A program made the position numbers and the translations under genes. A stretch of 64,000 nucleotides of DNA, from assembly GCA_037389465.1 (NCBI GenBank), contig JAZARR010000153.1:3457001-3521000 (forward strand), written 5' to 3'. This stretch comes from Baylisascaris procyonis (lineage: Eukaryota; Nematoda; Chromadorea; Rhabditida; Ascarididae). The notes beneath the pieces were generated by a model that saw only the letters and a list, made by a program, of their open reading frames with translations, was not told the origin of the DNA and ran no database searches. This document shows positions 49,106-61,309 of this stretch, piece by piece (position 1 is the stretch's first letter; each line of letters opens with the position of its first letter).

Positions 49106-49430
49106 TGAACACAGCATTCATTACGAACACATGTCTCTTCATATCGCTTCCACCTGCTCTGACTTAATGCCTCTCTGGTACACTTTGCTCCTGTGGTCTT
49201 TAGGTCGGCCTCTGCCTCTAGCAGGTCAGTCGCGTGAAGGTTAGGGCTTAGGCTCGTCTCCTGCCCGTCGGATGCTGACGAGCCGATTCACCGTCGTTCC
49301 TCCTATGACTGTCGGGACTTGTTCTGCCGCCCTTGTGCTGGGCGGGGTGGCTCGGCTGAGCGGAGCCAACAACTCTGGTCGGAGCTTCACAGTCGACCGC
49401 GCAATAGACAGGGCAAAACGATGGACAGGG
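49106..49430. repeat. GC-rich block beside the AT palindrome
   Basis: About 320 bp much richer in G and C than its surroundings, including GCTGGGCGGGGTGGCTCGGC near 49337. It has no open frame of note. Its sharp edges, with AT microsatellites on the left and 'atatataaatctaaatatat' on the right, suggest an inserted repeat. Confidence 0.5.
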
Positions 49431-49488
49431 TATATATAAATCTAAATATATATTTACAAATATATATTTACTACCGTTTGTTTCTGCT

Positions 49489-50263
49489 TTAGTGCGAATT
49501 TCGTGGTGATAGTTGGACGCTCACGTTACCCCATTTCCTTGCATACCATTCTGTATGAGCGGAATTGCGGCGAAACATATTTAAGAATGTTACGTTGAAA
49601 GTCATAGATGGTAAATGGCTTAACTCCATTACATTTTCTACTGTCATTCTCATGAAAAATGTGACATCTGATCTTTTCAAGAATGCTATTTGGCCACTTA
49701 GTGCGAAGAGTCCATGCTCCACGGCAGATCGTTTGCAGTGCTATTTACACGTTGAAGGTCTCTACAAGGCTGGTCGCTTTTCTGTTATTAAAGCTTTTTT
49801 CTGTTGGCGGGGACAGGACAACTTGGTGATTTGGACGATGCGGGAAGGGGGCACATGGGAATTGGGAACCAATGAAAAGAGTATTGAATTGGAATAAAAA
49901 CTGCGAAATCTGCGAAATTTCAGCAGAAGACTGAACGGCGATGGTAAGTGAATAATAGTACTTCGTATCTACCGGACGAAACCCGATTTTCCACTTTAAA
50001 TTTTCATCAGGGAAGATGAATGTTGAGGATTCAGCACTCATGCAAGGCGGACGGACGTATTGGCATGAACAATGACGACGTCGGTAGAGGCGGTAGGTGA
50101 CGTGGAGATGGCTTGCAGAACGACAGGGTATCCTGCGAAACGCATCCGATTTGGGTCAAGTACAAAACTAGAAGATATGATTATTTCGTTTGTATGGAAA
50201 GAGGTGCGTGAAGAGGAAGTGAAATATGAGACTGACTCGAAATTTCTGAAGTTTGTAGAATAA
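49489..50263. other. Overlapping ORFs on both strands, unresolved
   Basis: Plus 49565-49897 (110 codons) faces minus 49489-49722 and 49745-50041; plus 50072-50263 follows. The minus ORF 49745-50041 starts MSAESSTFIFPDENLKWKIG, which looks protein-like. No family was recognised and no consistent splice model was found. Confidence 0.2.
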
Positions 50264-53200
50264 AGGATGGCAATGATGACGCATGGAGGAGCGTGGGTTT
50301 GATGGTCTTGACGAACTCATTCAAACCTTTCGCCAACGGTGTGTTGAACCATTTCCGGACAACTCACACATTAGAAGTAAATTTTAGCAAGCGAAGAGAT
50401 CTGTAAAAACGTCGAAGAAGCGCTCATAGATAAGTCTTTGATGAAAGAGATCTTTCATTGAGACTAATTAGTTTCAAATTTTTTTATCTTGAATTCGTGA
50501 GCTTCGGAAACATTTGGCATAACGAGCCTTTTTAAATGATATAAATTATTCACATGAGCACATCGAAGGGGTAATTAGTGGGATAATTCGATCGTTTTGA
50601 TGAATGGCTGAAGTAACTACTTCGAAAAAATATTTCACAATGAGTTCGTTCAAAAATTCTTTTGTTCTACAAAATGAGAAAAATGCTCGTAGTTATGAGA
50701 AATAAAAATGAAAAATTTCTTGGAAAACTATATTGGAATCCGTCTACTAACCGATAAAAAAATAAGTTTTGGTATTAAAATACTGGCGTGTTGCTAATTT
50801 CTACTTAACAATTTCTTTGAACCGAAAATCTACCGAATGAAACTAATCAACAGTACAGTTAACTGAATAACCGGCAATCCTTTATGACGATTTCAGATCA
50901 GTTGTTTAGACGTTGAATATTGTTGATGAGAGGTGGTAATTGATTCGCGGATGCCAGAAATAAATCGACGTTTAATCACTTCTAAGAATAGTTGCTGCAC
51001 CATGAGTGCGTCTGAACGAACGAACAAAAATAACAAAAATCTGTTGCGACGCATCAGAAGTGTTGTTGTTAAGTTGCGATATTCACTAATTTTTTTCGAC
51101 TTTAGATTATTCGATTTCTTGATTTTCTGACTTTTTGTTATCTGATATCTACCGACAATATGATTTAATTACGAAAATAGAAATCAACAAAACTTTTGAG
51201 AAAAAAATTGAATTCCGCAAATATTGTGAACAACTTTCCACATTTAATGTAATCAACTATCATTTTCTACGTCCTGAAAAATTTCCATAAATAAATATAA
51301 CAAAAATGAAGTGAACTCCCGATGACGTGCGAAAATCAAACAGATTTATATTAATTGCGATGATATCACTGTAATGAATTGACATAATTCATAAAGTATC
51401 GTATTGTCGACAGCAAAAATCTTTAGCAAGCAGCTCAATAATGGTTCATTCAGTGTGCATTTAGGCACTTCCCAATATTCAATCGTAAAACTGAACGTAT
51501 AACTCAATGAAACAAAATTGATACTTTCTTCAGTGGACCGGAAATTTCTAACCTCATTAAAATTTACTGTGGAGAACTTTGTTGGTTGCCAAGCATGCTC
51601 GATTAATCACAATTCTGCCTGTCGAGGTTGTTTCACTGTTATGACTTATGAGTTTGTACTCTCTTTTTGTCTGAGAACTTTTCGATAAAAATTATAAATA
51701 CTGTTATTTGGAAGACAAGCATTAAAAAAAAAAAATACTGCGATCTCTGCAATTAGCCTCCAAATCGTTGCCGAAATTTCCTCCATGTACCACGACCAAC
51801 GTCATTTGTATCATTATGGAAACACATTTATAATTCGAATACAATATGGCTATATCCATGATAGTTGGTTGAGGAAAATTTAATCAGCGCCTATAAGTGA
51901 CCTCAACTGATTTCAATGGTTGGCATATTCTACGGCTGTCCGATATTCTTTCACTGTTAAATACCCTCACGCTGAATCAGTGCACTGTATTTTAGGTAAG
52001 AGTAATTGGAAGCAATTCTTATAGGACTGCTCCCGAGCACTGCTAAAATACACAGCTGATTAGCATTCTCAGCCTTTGTTATCTTTAAAAAAAATCACAC
52101 TTTCAAGGTTGAATGTTATCTGTTTCAAAGTTTCCTATGCCTTTCTCATGAAACAATATTAGAGTGCACTTCTATTCACGCTTATATCCTTGTAGCTCAT
52201 CCATGGCTGTCTAAAATCTGCCACTGGAAGAAAGAGGGAACGAACAAAGCTGTTATGCTGGAGTCATTGCCGATAATGAATATGCACATATGAATAAACA
52301 GCTTAATTCTACATGTTATTTATACAGCTTAGTGCCATTACAATATCGTTTGCAAGATGCCGTTTGCCAGTATCTCTATTTTTTGCAGGAAAAGGCAATC
52401 TTATATTGCAATAAGAGATACCCTAAGTGCATTTTGTTATGTTGTTGAGGGCAACGAGCGCACATAGAACGATGACGCCGTCCCTACTCTGTACGACGTA
52501 GTGAGCCGAAATAGCAAAGAACACCACTTGCCCACTAATGCGACATGCAACTGACTCAGGATTTATGTGTGCTACTTATAGTCGGCCTTTAACCGTCCAT
52601 TTGCGCTTCACTTCTGATGTGCACAACTCATTCAGCCTGTGCACTCTTGTAAGCCACTTAAGTAGGTAATAAACACCTGACGAAGGAACAAACAACATTA
52701 ATGGGTAGTATAATCGTAAAGAACAAACAACATTAATGGGTTGTATAATAGTAAAGAACATAATTTCGAACAAAGCAGTGAAATGATATACAAAACTTGC
52801 AGCGAACAGCACTACCAAAAGCATTTACAGAATTCGCGTATGTTCAAAGAAATTGTGCGCATGACTCTCGATTTTAAAGGCAAACAATTCTGATGTATAG
52901 TTTTCTTTCCGTATGTGGTCAGCAACAATGACCATTCTATTACCTCCAAAACTTTAGCTATTTCATTTGTTTCGATTTCATATTAAATTTTTAGCACAGA
53001 ACTGCTAAAATTTATTGGTGGATTTCGTTGCAGATGTTTGCAGAGAAGATGTCGAAAATTGGAAACATACCCTAAAAGTTCTTCACTTTTGCGAATCTTT
53101 TATAAGTTTCTACGAGATGCAGTAAAAATATCGTTTATCTAGGTAGGTTTGACCGCGCACAAGGCATAAAATCCTTCAAAAAATTGGTGAATGAACGCGA

Positions 53201-56200
53201 GGCGATAAAATCTTCCACTTATCACTTTCATTTTGTGAATGAATTTAGAATTTTTCGAAACATCATATTGTCTACAAGTTAAATTTGATGTACAAATCAG
53301 TTCGTTCAATATCTGCAAAACTGACGGTCAAATAGGAGACACATAGACATACTTAGGGGCGCGATGATTTTGAATCTTTTGGCGATTGGCGATTGCTGGA
53401 AGATTTGACCTCAAAAAGGACGCCTATCGCAACTTGCTTCGTCATCTTCTTCCATTTATTTTCGCTTGCCATCACCGTAAATGCCGTAAATTCTTTCAAT
53501 TGTGACGCACAATACGTCATCAATTTCTGTTCTTTTTAATATTTTGCAATACATGCAAAATCACGATTTGTATTTGTGTTCACGTAGAATACGATAATGT
53601 GAACATTACACAAAGAAATGTCACAATTTTAGAACATTCTACTGTTATTTTTTTGGCACAATCTTCAAATATTTATTGATATTGAATTGAAGTGAAGTGA
53701 ATTGAACACCGAAAGTATGCGTTTTCCAATTGCCATTTATTGCAAAAATGAATGCACAATAAACGGCGGAAATAAGGAATTCATCGATTTGACGTTCAAT
53801 CGATAGATTTTCAAAGCTATTTCCTCTCAACTCACTGAAGTAAATCCGCTTTCCTTCCAAGCAGCAAGCAAGAAGCTTCCTCTCAATAGTTCTCTATCGC
53901 AAAATATAATGACTTCCTTTCATATTTAGAAAGGAGTTTTAGTGCATCATGAGTTTTTAGGACACCAGTAGGTATCGTCTTAAAGCTATCGATTCCACAA
54001 TAAGCTCTATCCTTTAGAATGAACAACTCCATGCTTTATTAAATGTTTCCTAGATCAACCGAAACAAATGTTGATTTGGCTTCAAATGACTACGAAAATA
54101 GCTAACAACGCTTAAGTTGCAACACTAGTAGGAAGATTTCGGTCTTAACAGGAAATTAATTCACTTTAATTTCCACTCTTCGCTTGATAGCAAATAAAGA
54201 AATCCATTCGTATAGAAACTTCTATTCAACATCCACAAACCTTTCCAAAAAAAACAATACAATTATCGTTGGACGAAAATAGTTAAAATAGGCTAAAGTG
54301 TACATGTGTTTTGTTTATGAGCTATAATAGGTTCATTATTTACATGGATTCTTTGCATATGCAATACGCTATTCGGGCGAAACCAGTCCTGATGTTATGC
54401 AAAGCAATCGTTTGAATTGCTCTTGTAAACACTTTTTTGTTTGCGGCGCTCCGATGAGACCATCTGAAATCTGTTTTTTTTTACACAATTTTAAATCAAT
54501 TGGTCATTCCATTGACGCATAGAAAACATCATTTCTCATCTTTGTTTATTCTTTGCCAATAAACTGTGTCACTTATTTGCGCCAATTATGATCCCTCGAT
54601 GAGCTCCAAAACGACAAAACGACGTAATTCCAATTCGAAATATTCAATTGTGCATTTTTCTAAATCTTTCAGTTCACGAATGGCTCTTTAAAGTCTTGAT
54701 AATCTTACTGGCAATGAGACCAGATTTTTTCAGCTTTCCTCTTCCTTAAATGTGAACATTCAAGTTTTCGAGATTTCATATTTGGGAATAAGCACTAATG
54801 AGAGTCTTTGAATTGTTTTTTGAGGATCACTGTTGATTTTACTTTCTTATTTGGCGTGCTCGGAAGTCGGCTGACCGACGAATTTATCTACCTGAATAGA
54901 GAACTTTTAAAGATGTTTTCGTGTAATAGCCTATGTACCTGCCATTTGTCGCCTTAGCATTCATATTGAGTTCTAGGATTTACGTGCTTCCGCGTGCGAA
55001 GGACCAATATTTGCCTGCTGGGGGATTTGAAGTGCAAAATTATACACTAAATTTGATGCGGACAAATAACAAGCTGAAGAAAACAATTTAACAAAAATTT
55101 CTGCTCGAATCTTATCCTCGCGATCTAATCTCCGCACACTTCAAAAGGGACGATGATAGCTTTATTAATATGAGGTCTTCTCCTATTAGCTCATAATGAT
55201 TATGAATGGCCATATTGTGTGTAAAAGTCAACTGTGGATTACGCTCCATTCAGCCCACTGTGTGCATTTTGCTGCCTCTGCTCTTTGGTTTTTCTTTATT
55301 TTATTTCTTAAATTTGTCTTTATCGATTGTCGTCCTCTTCCAGTCATGAACTTTTATAATCACTTCCTAAATTAGTAATAATTTGTGATTATGAGAATTG
55401 CAACGGCCATTTATGCCTGTCAGGATTGTGAATAGGACCATGTATAAAAAAAACTCCTGATGAACTATATCAATAAATTGCTTGCCACAAAAACTCTTGC
55501 AGCTATTATCAGGTCTTGTTCACCCTTTTTGAAGTTTTAGAGACAGGTATAAGCAAAGATAGTATCATGAGGAAAATCTATCTACATAGACAGAAAGAAG
55601 ATTAACAGAAAATGACTAATCTTGCAAAAAAGTGAAAAAGTGCTACTACTGAAATCACTTCATTGATATACCACCTAGCAAAATTAAGGTAAACAATTTG
55701 AAGCAAAAAAAGCAGCGCTCGGATGAAAAAAGGGGAACCTTGTTGGAATACTGCTTATGAGTTGACGAGAGAGGATAGACCAATGGAGCATTGGCAGTGA
55801 TAAACCGTGTTAGGTGCGGAGAAGCACAAAATTGCTAAAGAAACTGGACTGAAGAAATATTGAAATGTGAGACTTTACCAATAATCGGAAACTAAGCGGG
55901 CGCAAGAACGTTGAAGAAAATAAGGTGAAAATACGCCTAGTAGAAGAAATTACCATGAGGGAGGAAACACTTTTTAAAATGTAGGGATAAATGATGAAAA
56001 ATCAAGAAAAATGTAGGATGTAGATGAATTGAGAGACAGAAAAAGAGAAAAGAGATAAATAGGTATATCAATAGCCTCTAAAATAGATGAATATTTTTGC
56101 GTTACATGATTGGATAACACATAGCACAACAGTGCATTCTGTAGCAAGTATTGTTTTGGCTTGCTGCAGCAACATAGCAAAGTTAATGAAAGATAATAAT

Positions 56201-56490
56201 AATGCAATATTGCGTATGATGTAGGCGAGTCGGAGAATGCAATAAATGAAGATCGTAATAAATAGCATGCCTTTGGGAAGGAGAAAACGTTTGTGGTTTT
56301 ATTCACTTTGCTCATTCCAAATTTGCCTCCTTTCCTAATCGGGGGCTTTCTAACATTATCAAAGAAAACATAAAGAATTGTAGAAATAAAGACAATGAGG
56401 TCAGAACCGAGCACGGGAAGTGCGTCTGACTGCAAGCTTTCCTTTTTCATATTATCCATGCTCGCTTGGACCGATTACCGTGAATAAAAC
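50264..56490. other. Intergenic, no gene recognised
   Basis: Long AT-rich stretch with short ORFs only. The longest, minus 55974-56459 (161 codons), is hydrophobic and low in complexity with no domain; it is not called. Confidence 0.45.
52686..52755. repeat. 35-bp unit, two tandem copies
   Basis: 52686-52720 is repeated at 52721-52755 with two differences; both start GAACAAACAACATTAATGGG. A third copy begins but stops after five bases. Confidence 0.9.
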
Positions 56491-58450
56491 TCCTTGCCTC
56501 ATCGCGCGTGTGATCTGCAGTTGCACTTGCGTGTTAATATTCGCCGCTGCATTCAAGTGCAAGTAGTGAGGAGGGGAGCACGAAGCGGAGAGAGGGATGC
56601 GGGAAAGGCTTTCGTCGAAATTTTGAGAATTTCAGCAACAATTTCTCTGCGCCGTGATTTAGGATTCTTGCAAAGGCGGAAGCTTAGGTGCTAGCATATC
56701 AGTGTGGCCAAGTAAAATGAGACCTTAATTGCTCAGGAACGACTGGGGCAGTTTTCCCGAGTTGCTGTTCATTTCAAACCACGTTGACGGAATTTATGCC
56801 GACCAGATCTTTAAAAAAAAATTTTTTTAATTTGCACTTTGAAATTCAAATATAGAACCTTGATGCGGCAGCATTTCGAAGGAGCGAAAATAAAAATGGA
56901 AGCGGCACCTTTGCCGCTTGATTCCTTCGAAACTTTATCCAAAACTGTTTACCAAAAGTGGTGTTAGAGAGGTTCCGACGAAAATTACGATGGAAGACTG
57001 CCATTAGCCAAAAAAAACATGCTCGGATGCTGATGAGATTTGCAGATAGAGATGCTTTTTTTCGCTTTATCAAGTGCCTCGTATAATCCCTATGTGACAT
57101 ATTACGGGAAGAATTGGCACACTGAGTCTTATGATCAGCCGACATAACTGTTTTCAAGAAAACTTTGGCTATGAATTAGCATTTCGATTCCTAGCATCAA
57201 CATTAGTTGTGCAATCATCATGAAAAGTAGTACACTTTGAGGGAATATTTGGAGCCGTACGCCGTAGAAGTGTCACTTTGGGTGTTTTCGGTGCTTTTAC
57301 TGGCTCTAGAAGCTGAAAGATGATATTACTGCTTCATCTTTTTTTCAAGCGACCTTCGTGGATGTAGGTAGAAAATATTACTCAAAGAATGGCAGATACC
57401 CGTAACTCAAATATTCTAAGTCTCCTCAGATGAGAATATCAGTCACTTCATGTGTCGTCTTAGTGAACCTTAGTTTAAAAAAAATTTGTTTGAAATGACG
57501 CGATTGGTCTTGATTCGGCATAATCGTCACATTGTTGCAACTTTTTCTTTGAAAAATATGCAGCATTTGAAATTCTCCTAAAAGATATTTTCAGTTGGTG
57601 ACAATTATTGGTGCTCTTTAGAAAGAAAAATCCCATTTATATTCTTTTCCAATGAATCAAACATTTAAGGTTTTGCATAAAATCTTTTCGTTGCTTTGCT
57701 TCTCGGAGGAACACATTCGCATTTCGCATCGTAGTTTGACTGAAATCTCGAAATTTGAATAGCAATTAATCGATAAAAAGAGTGCTTTGCACTTTTAAAT
57801 TAGAACTTCCACTGAGCTATTTTGCTGCAGAAATATATGAAAAATAAATTTTGAGATTTCAGTCATACTACGGTCATTTTTTCTGCACTTGAAATTCCAT
57901 TGTCACCAACAATCCAATCACGGCACTGATTTTCCTTATAGAACATAATATAATGCTTATGCCAGTAATTTCTTCCTCTCTCAAGATCTTTGCTGCACTG
58001 TTATATGATTGGAAATACTGAAATGAATTCATTTATAATATGAAAGATGTTGCCCACACATCAATAGAAAATAGCAACTGCCATCTTTTCTTTGTCTGTT
58101 AAATTTTCCAATGTTCCATTAAATATTTCCAGAAAGAAAGTAGTGAAATTTCGCATACAGTCTCCTCTTTCGCATTTGTACGTCTGGAATCTATTTCAGA
58201 TCGATATCATTTGTGCATATATTTCTTCATTTTCAATGTACGGTTGAATTGTTTTTAACAGTACTGTTGTGCTCTGTTACTGATCGCACGAGATTTCAGA
58301 TCTTTTTTTCTGAGCGTTTTTATCTGAGCGTCTTCTACTCGTCCAGATTTTTTATTTTGATTTAGTTTTGGTTTTGTCTCCTAATGTGCTGTTCTTCTTT
58401 GTATTCGCGTTCGCATATTTTTTATAGTTTTTTCCACGCTACAACGTTGC
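56491..58450. other. Intergenic with GC-richer patch and fold-back
   Basis: 56494-56700 is GC-richer and carries a plus-strand ORF without a domain. 57595-57909 is an imperfect fold-back (separate entry). No gene supported. Confidence 0.4.
57595..57909. repeat. Imperfect fold-back element
   Basis: 57730-57756 is the near-exact reverse complement of 57846-57872 (27-nt arms), around a 89-nt centre. Outside them TTGGTGACAAT at 57595-57605 pairs with ATTGTCACCAA at 57899-57909. The left arm contains about 90 nt more than the right. It fits a decayed MITE-like element. Confidence 0.6.
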
Positions 58451-58471
58451 AGAATTAAATGAAAGTGAATT

Positions 58472-59004
58472 ATGTTTATGACTGCTCTTCGAATTGTTGC
58501 TGTCTTCGGTTTAACTTTACTTTTGATTTCGTCATTGATAGTAAGGGGACAGGAAATAGAAATGACAAGGCTTGTTTATTTCCAAGTTTTAGTTTGGCAT
58601 TATTGTTTCAAGAAGTAATTGGCTTTACACAATTTCTCATTAGCGCCTGCAAATGTGGTTAAGTTTCAATGTTTCGATGGAAATGTTTAACCTGTGCGTA
58701 ATATGATCTTTCTGATTCCTCAGTTAGGTATCTATGCTCTTCCTCTGTCGAACTAGTGGCCAAGTTTGCGATGTTTTGTGTTTTCTTTCACAGCACTGTG
58801 CTCTTTAGGTGTGATGCGCTGTCTCATTTATGGCGTTGTCTTAGCAACTATCGATACTATTTGTGAGGTAAGCAATTATTATAACTGCATTTTTGAGTTT
58901 CCACTTGTAAAATACAATATCTGTCCAAGTTGATTGTTTTTCATTTGTAGGTAGCTCTGTTGAGTATGGAGCAATGCTCCTTTGAAACACCAGAAAACAT
59001 CTGA
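58472..59004 (+). CDS. Candidate tiny secreted peptide gene, three exons
   Basis: Exons 58472..58508, 58794..58867 and 58951..59004 join in phase to 54 codons plus stop. The start MFMTALRIVAVF is hydrophobic, and the last two exons (good sites: TTTCTTTCACAG, GAG/GTAAGC, TTTGTAG) encode CLIYGVVLATIDTICE and MEQCSFETPENI. A TTGCAG site at 58452 could take a spliced leader. The two-part cysteine layout faintly recalls insulin-like B and A chains, but the paired A-chain cysteines and the last cysteine are missing. Exon 1 uses a GTTTAA donor and is doubtful; another donor (GTAAGG, 58541) gives a different start. Low confidence. Confidence 0.25.
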
Positions 59005-60980
59005 AAGAAATCTACGTGTCCCACAAGTTGACAAGATTTTTAAATAGACAGAGTAGTCGATGTGGACAACTGATGACTTCCACTTTCAAGAGATATTGCT
59101 CTATTTTTGATGCAACTGCAATATATAATATTTTCACGGCGCCTTTTATGCACTTTCAATATTTTGCATTTGTCAATCACTGGTTAAAGAAGCGTATTGT
59201 AATCGCGTCAAGGTTGTGTGTGAGCAAGAGAACATAGGTTTGTGAATGACTTTCATCGTGGAAACTACTGATGTTTATTCCGTGAATTATTGGTGGATTT
59301 AAGCCTGATCCAGCCGAATTTGGTAGATATGGCTGAATTATGGTAGAACTTTGAGAATGGGCAATTGCTAGTGGCACTGCGGGCAGCTTTCAAATTGGTA
59401 AGACAACAAAATGTGCCTCGTGAGGAATCAGTGTAACTAAACAGCTTATAACTATATGGGGATTTTTGCGGTTGGTCGCATTATAAATGCGCAGAAAGAC
59501 AAATTTTTCTAGAGGATGTATATAGGCAGTGAAGTTGAAGAACATATTTCACACATTTTGCAACTCAAAATAAATTTATAGAATTATTGAAAAAAAATGC
59601 CGAAATGCACATAGTTTCGAATCATCTGGCGTGTTTTCCCACTTGCGTATTTTTTTTTTTGGCCATTACACTTCTATCTTCCGACATCGAAATGTTGCGT
59701 GTTGCGTAGAACGCATATGAGGATAGGAAAATTCCCTGTTTACAATGATGCAGCCAGTCAAAAGCTTATTCGAGTTTATCTGGACCAATGATCACGTCGT
59801 CGGTGCCCTGATACAATATTATACCTTTATGTCGGTGTCGCTATAAAATATTATACTTTTATAATGATTCGTGCAGTTGCTGAGTGAAGTTCGATGATGC
59901 AGCAGTGAATTTGTTAAAACTACGGCTGTTCATAAGAATAGCGAGTAGTTTAACGGGATTGAGAGGTTTCTAGTCCAAAAAACGCAATGGGCGAATGTAC
60001 AGTTCTTTAGGGATCTTCTGATGGCAATTCGATCTTGATACCACGGTCACTAAGGCGCAAACTGTGCGAGCGTGATCGAAACCTGGAGCTATGCTCTTTG
60101 AAAGCGGTAAGCTTTACTTAAATGATAATGTGATAACCTTCAAAACGTCCCCATGTCAAAATGATGGATGAAGCGCCGATCAGGACTCATGCTGTTAGAA
60201 ATGAGGCCCCAGGCAGGAGATTGTTGTAAATTTTCATAACGCATCCGTGAGCTGTTGACTCAGGCATTTGGAAACCTTCGAATGTAATATTCGGTAAAGC
60301 AGAAGTTATTAGCGATTTCAGAAACTATTTCTCTACGAATCGAACCTTTTCCTATATCGTTTGACAAACTTTATGGAAAAAGAAATCCGCAGAAGCAATG
60401 GAGCGCTTCCAGGGAGCAGTAGAAAGAGACTGGACGGCGCTGCACGAAAAGATGTTTGCGAGGGTGGTGGAATGTGGGTACCGAAAATGTAGCCTTCATA
60501 GTGGTGAAAATGAGTAAAAAAATGCATAAAACTATATCTCACGCGGTAGCTGCAAGAAGATATTAGGCTCTATTAGAGAATTTCCGTCTTATATAAGAGA
60601 AAATGTAGCGTCCACGTGCGTGCTGGATAAATGCAAAATAAAGCAGCAGGCAGCAATGTGACAATCGCGAACCAATTCCGTAATTCACGTTCGAATTATT
60701 TACATGTGAGCGTCGCAAGGTCTATCCTATTCGGTGTTGTTGTGACTACTTTCAAATGTGATGATCACCTAAACGATTGCAAATGCACGAATGTATTGGT
60801 ATTTTTACAACGAAAGCGCCTATTCTGTCCCTATTATTGTGACTATGTTGCACATCTCTAATCAAATGAAATATGGTTGTCGTTTTAATTCTGATAAAAT
60901 ATGCACGTTCGTCACTATATAAGCAGCTGTTTTGTCTCAATAAACGTCCTTCTTGTTCTCTCAGCGGCGGTCCTCTATCA
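59005..60980. other. Intergenic, no gene recognised
   Basis: Short ORFs only, none with domain or splice support. Confidence 0.45.
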
Positions 60981-61013
60981 GGCCCTCCTTCCCAGCGGCC
61001 ACCACAAGTGTGG

Positions 61014-61286
61014 TTCCGTGTGGTCTTGTGGTCAGGATTAGCGGCTCTCACCAGCAAGGCCCGGATTTGATTCCGGCAACGTCTCGAGATAGTCGATGGA
61101 TAGTTCCAGACCTCACCGAGTAGAGGTGATCACCTCACCTCGGGCGCCAGAATTGTGGTGACCACCGAGAAAAAAGATCTGGTGGAAGACCGCCGCCGAG
61201 AAACCTTCCTTCCCTGCGGTCACCACAAATCTGGTGCCGGTGATGAGATAATCATCTCTGTTCGGTGATGTCGGGACCTATCCATC
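61014..61286 (+). mobile_element. tRNA-Glu-headed fold-back SINE-like element
   Basis: 61014-61082 matches a tRNA-Glu pattern: A box TGGTCTTGTGG, anticodon-arm-like GGCTCTCACC (CTC), B box GGATTTGATTCC. The acceptor ends do not pair, so it is not a functional tRNA. The body that follows is a large imperfect inverted repeat, 61095-61166 with 61216-61286, around a loop of about 50 nt. A fragment like the right-arm start also lies just upstream at 60984-61015 (CGGCCACCACAAGTGTGGT). The internal pol III promoter would read straight into the hairpin. Confidence 0.6.
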
Positions 61287-61309
61287 AACTACTGGCCCCA
61301 ACACGAGAT

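Noticed and set aside
55974..56459. 161-codon minus-strand ORF
   Set aside because: Hydrophobic, low-complexity, no domain, no start or splice context; likely chance in AT-rich DNA.
60752..61057. 101-codon minus-strand ORF
   Set aside because: Runs antisense through the tRNA-headed repeat; no independent support.
61014..61082. Functional tRNA-Glu gene
   Set aside because: Boxes A and B are present but the acceptor stem does not pair and a repeat body follows directly; it is a SINE-like head.
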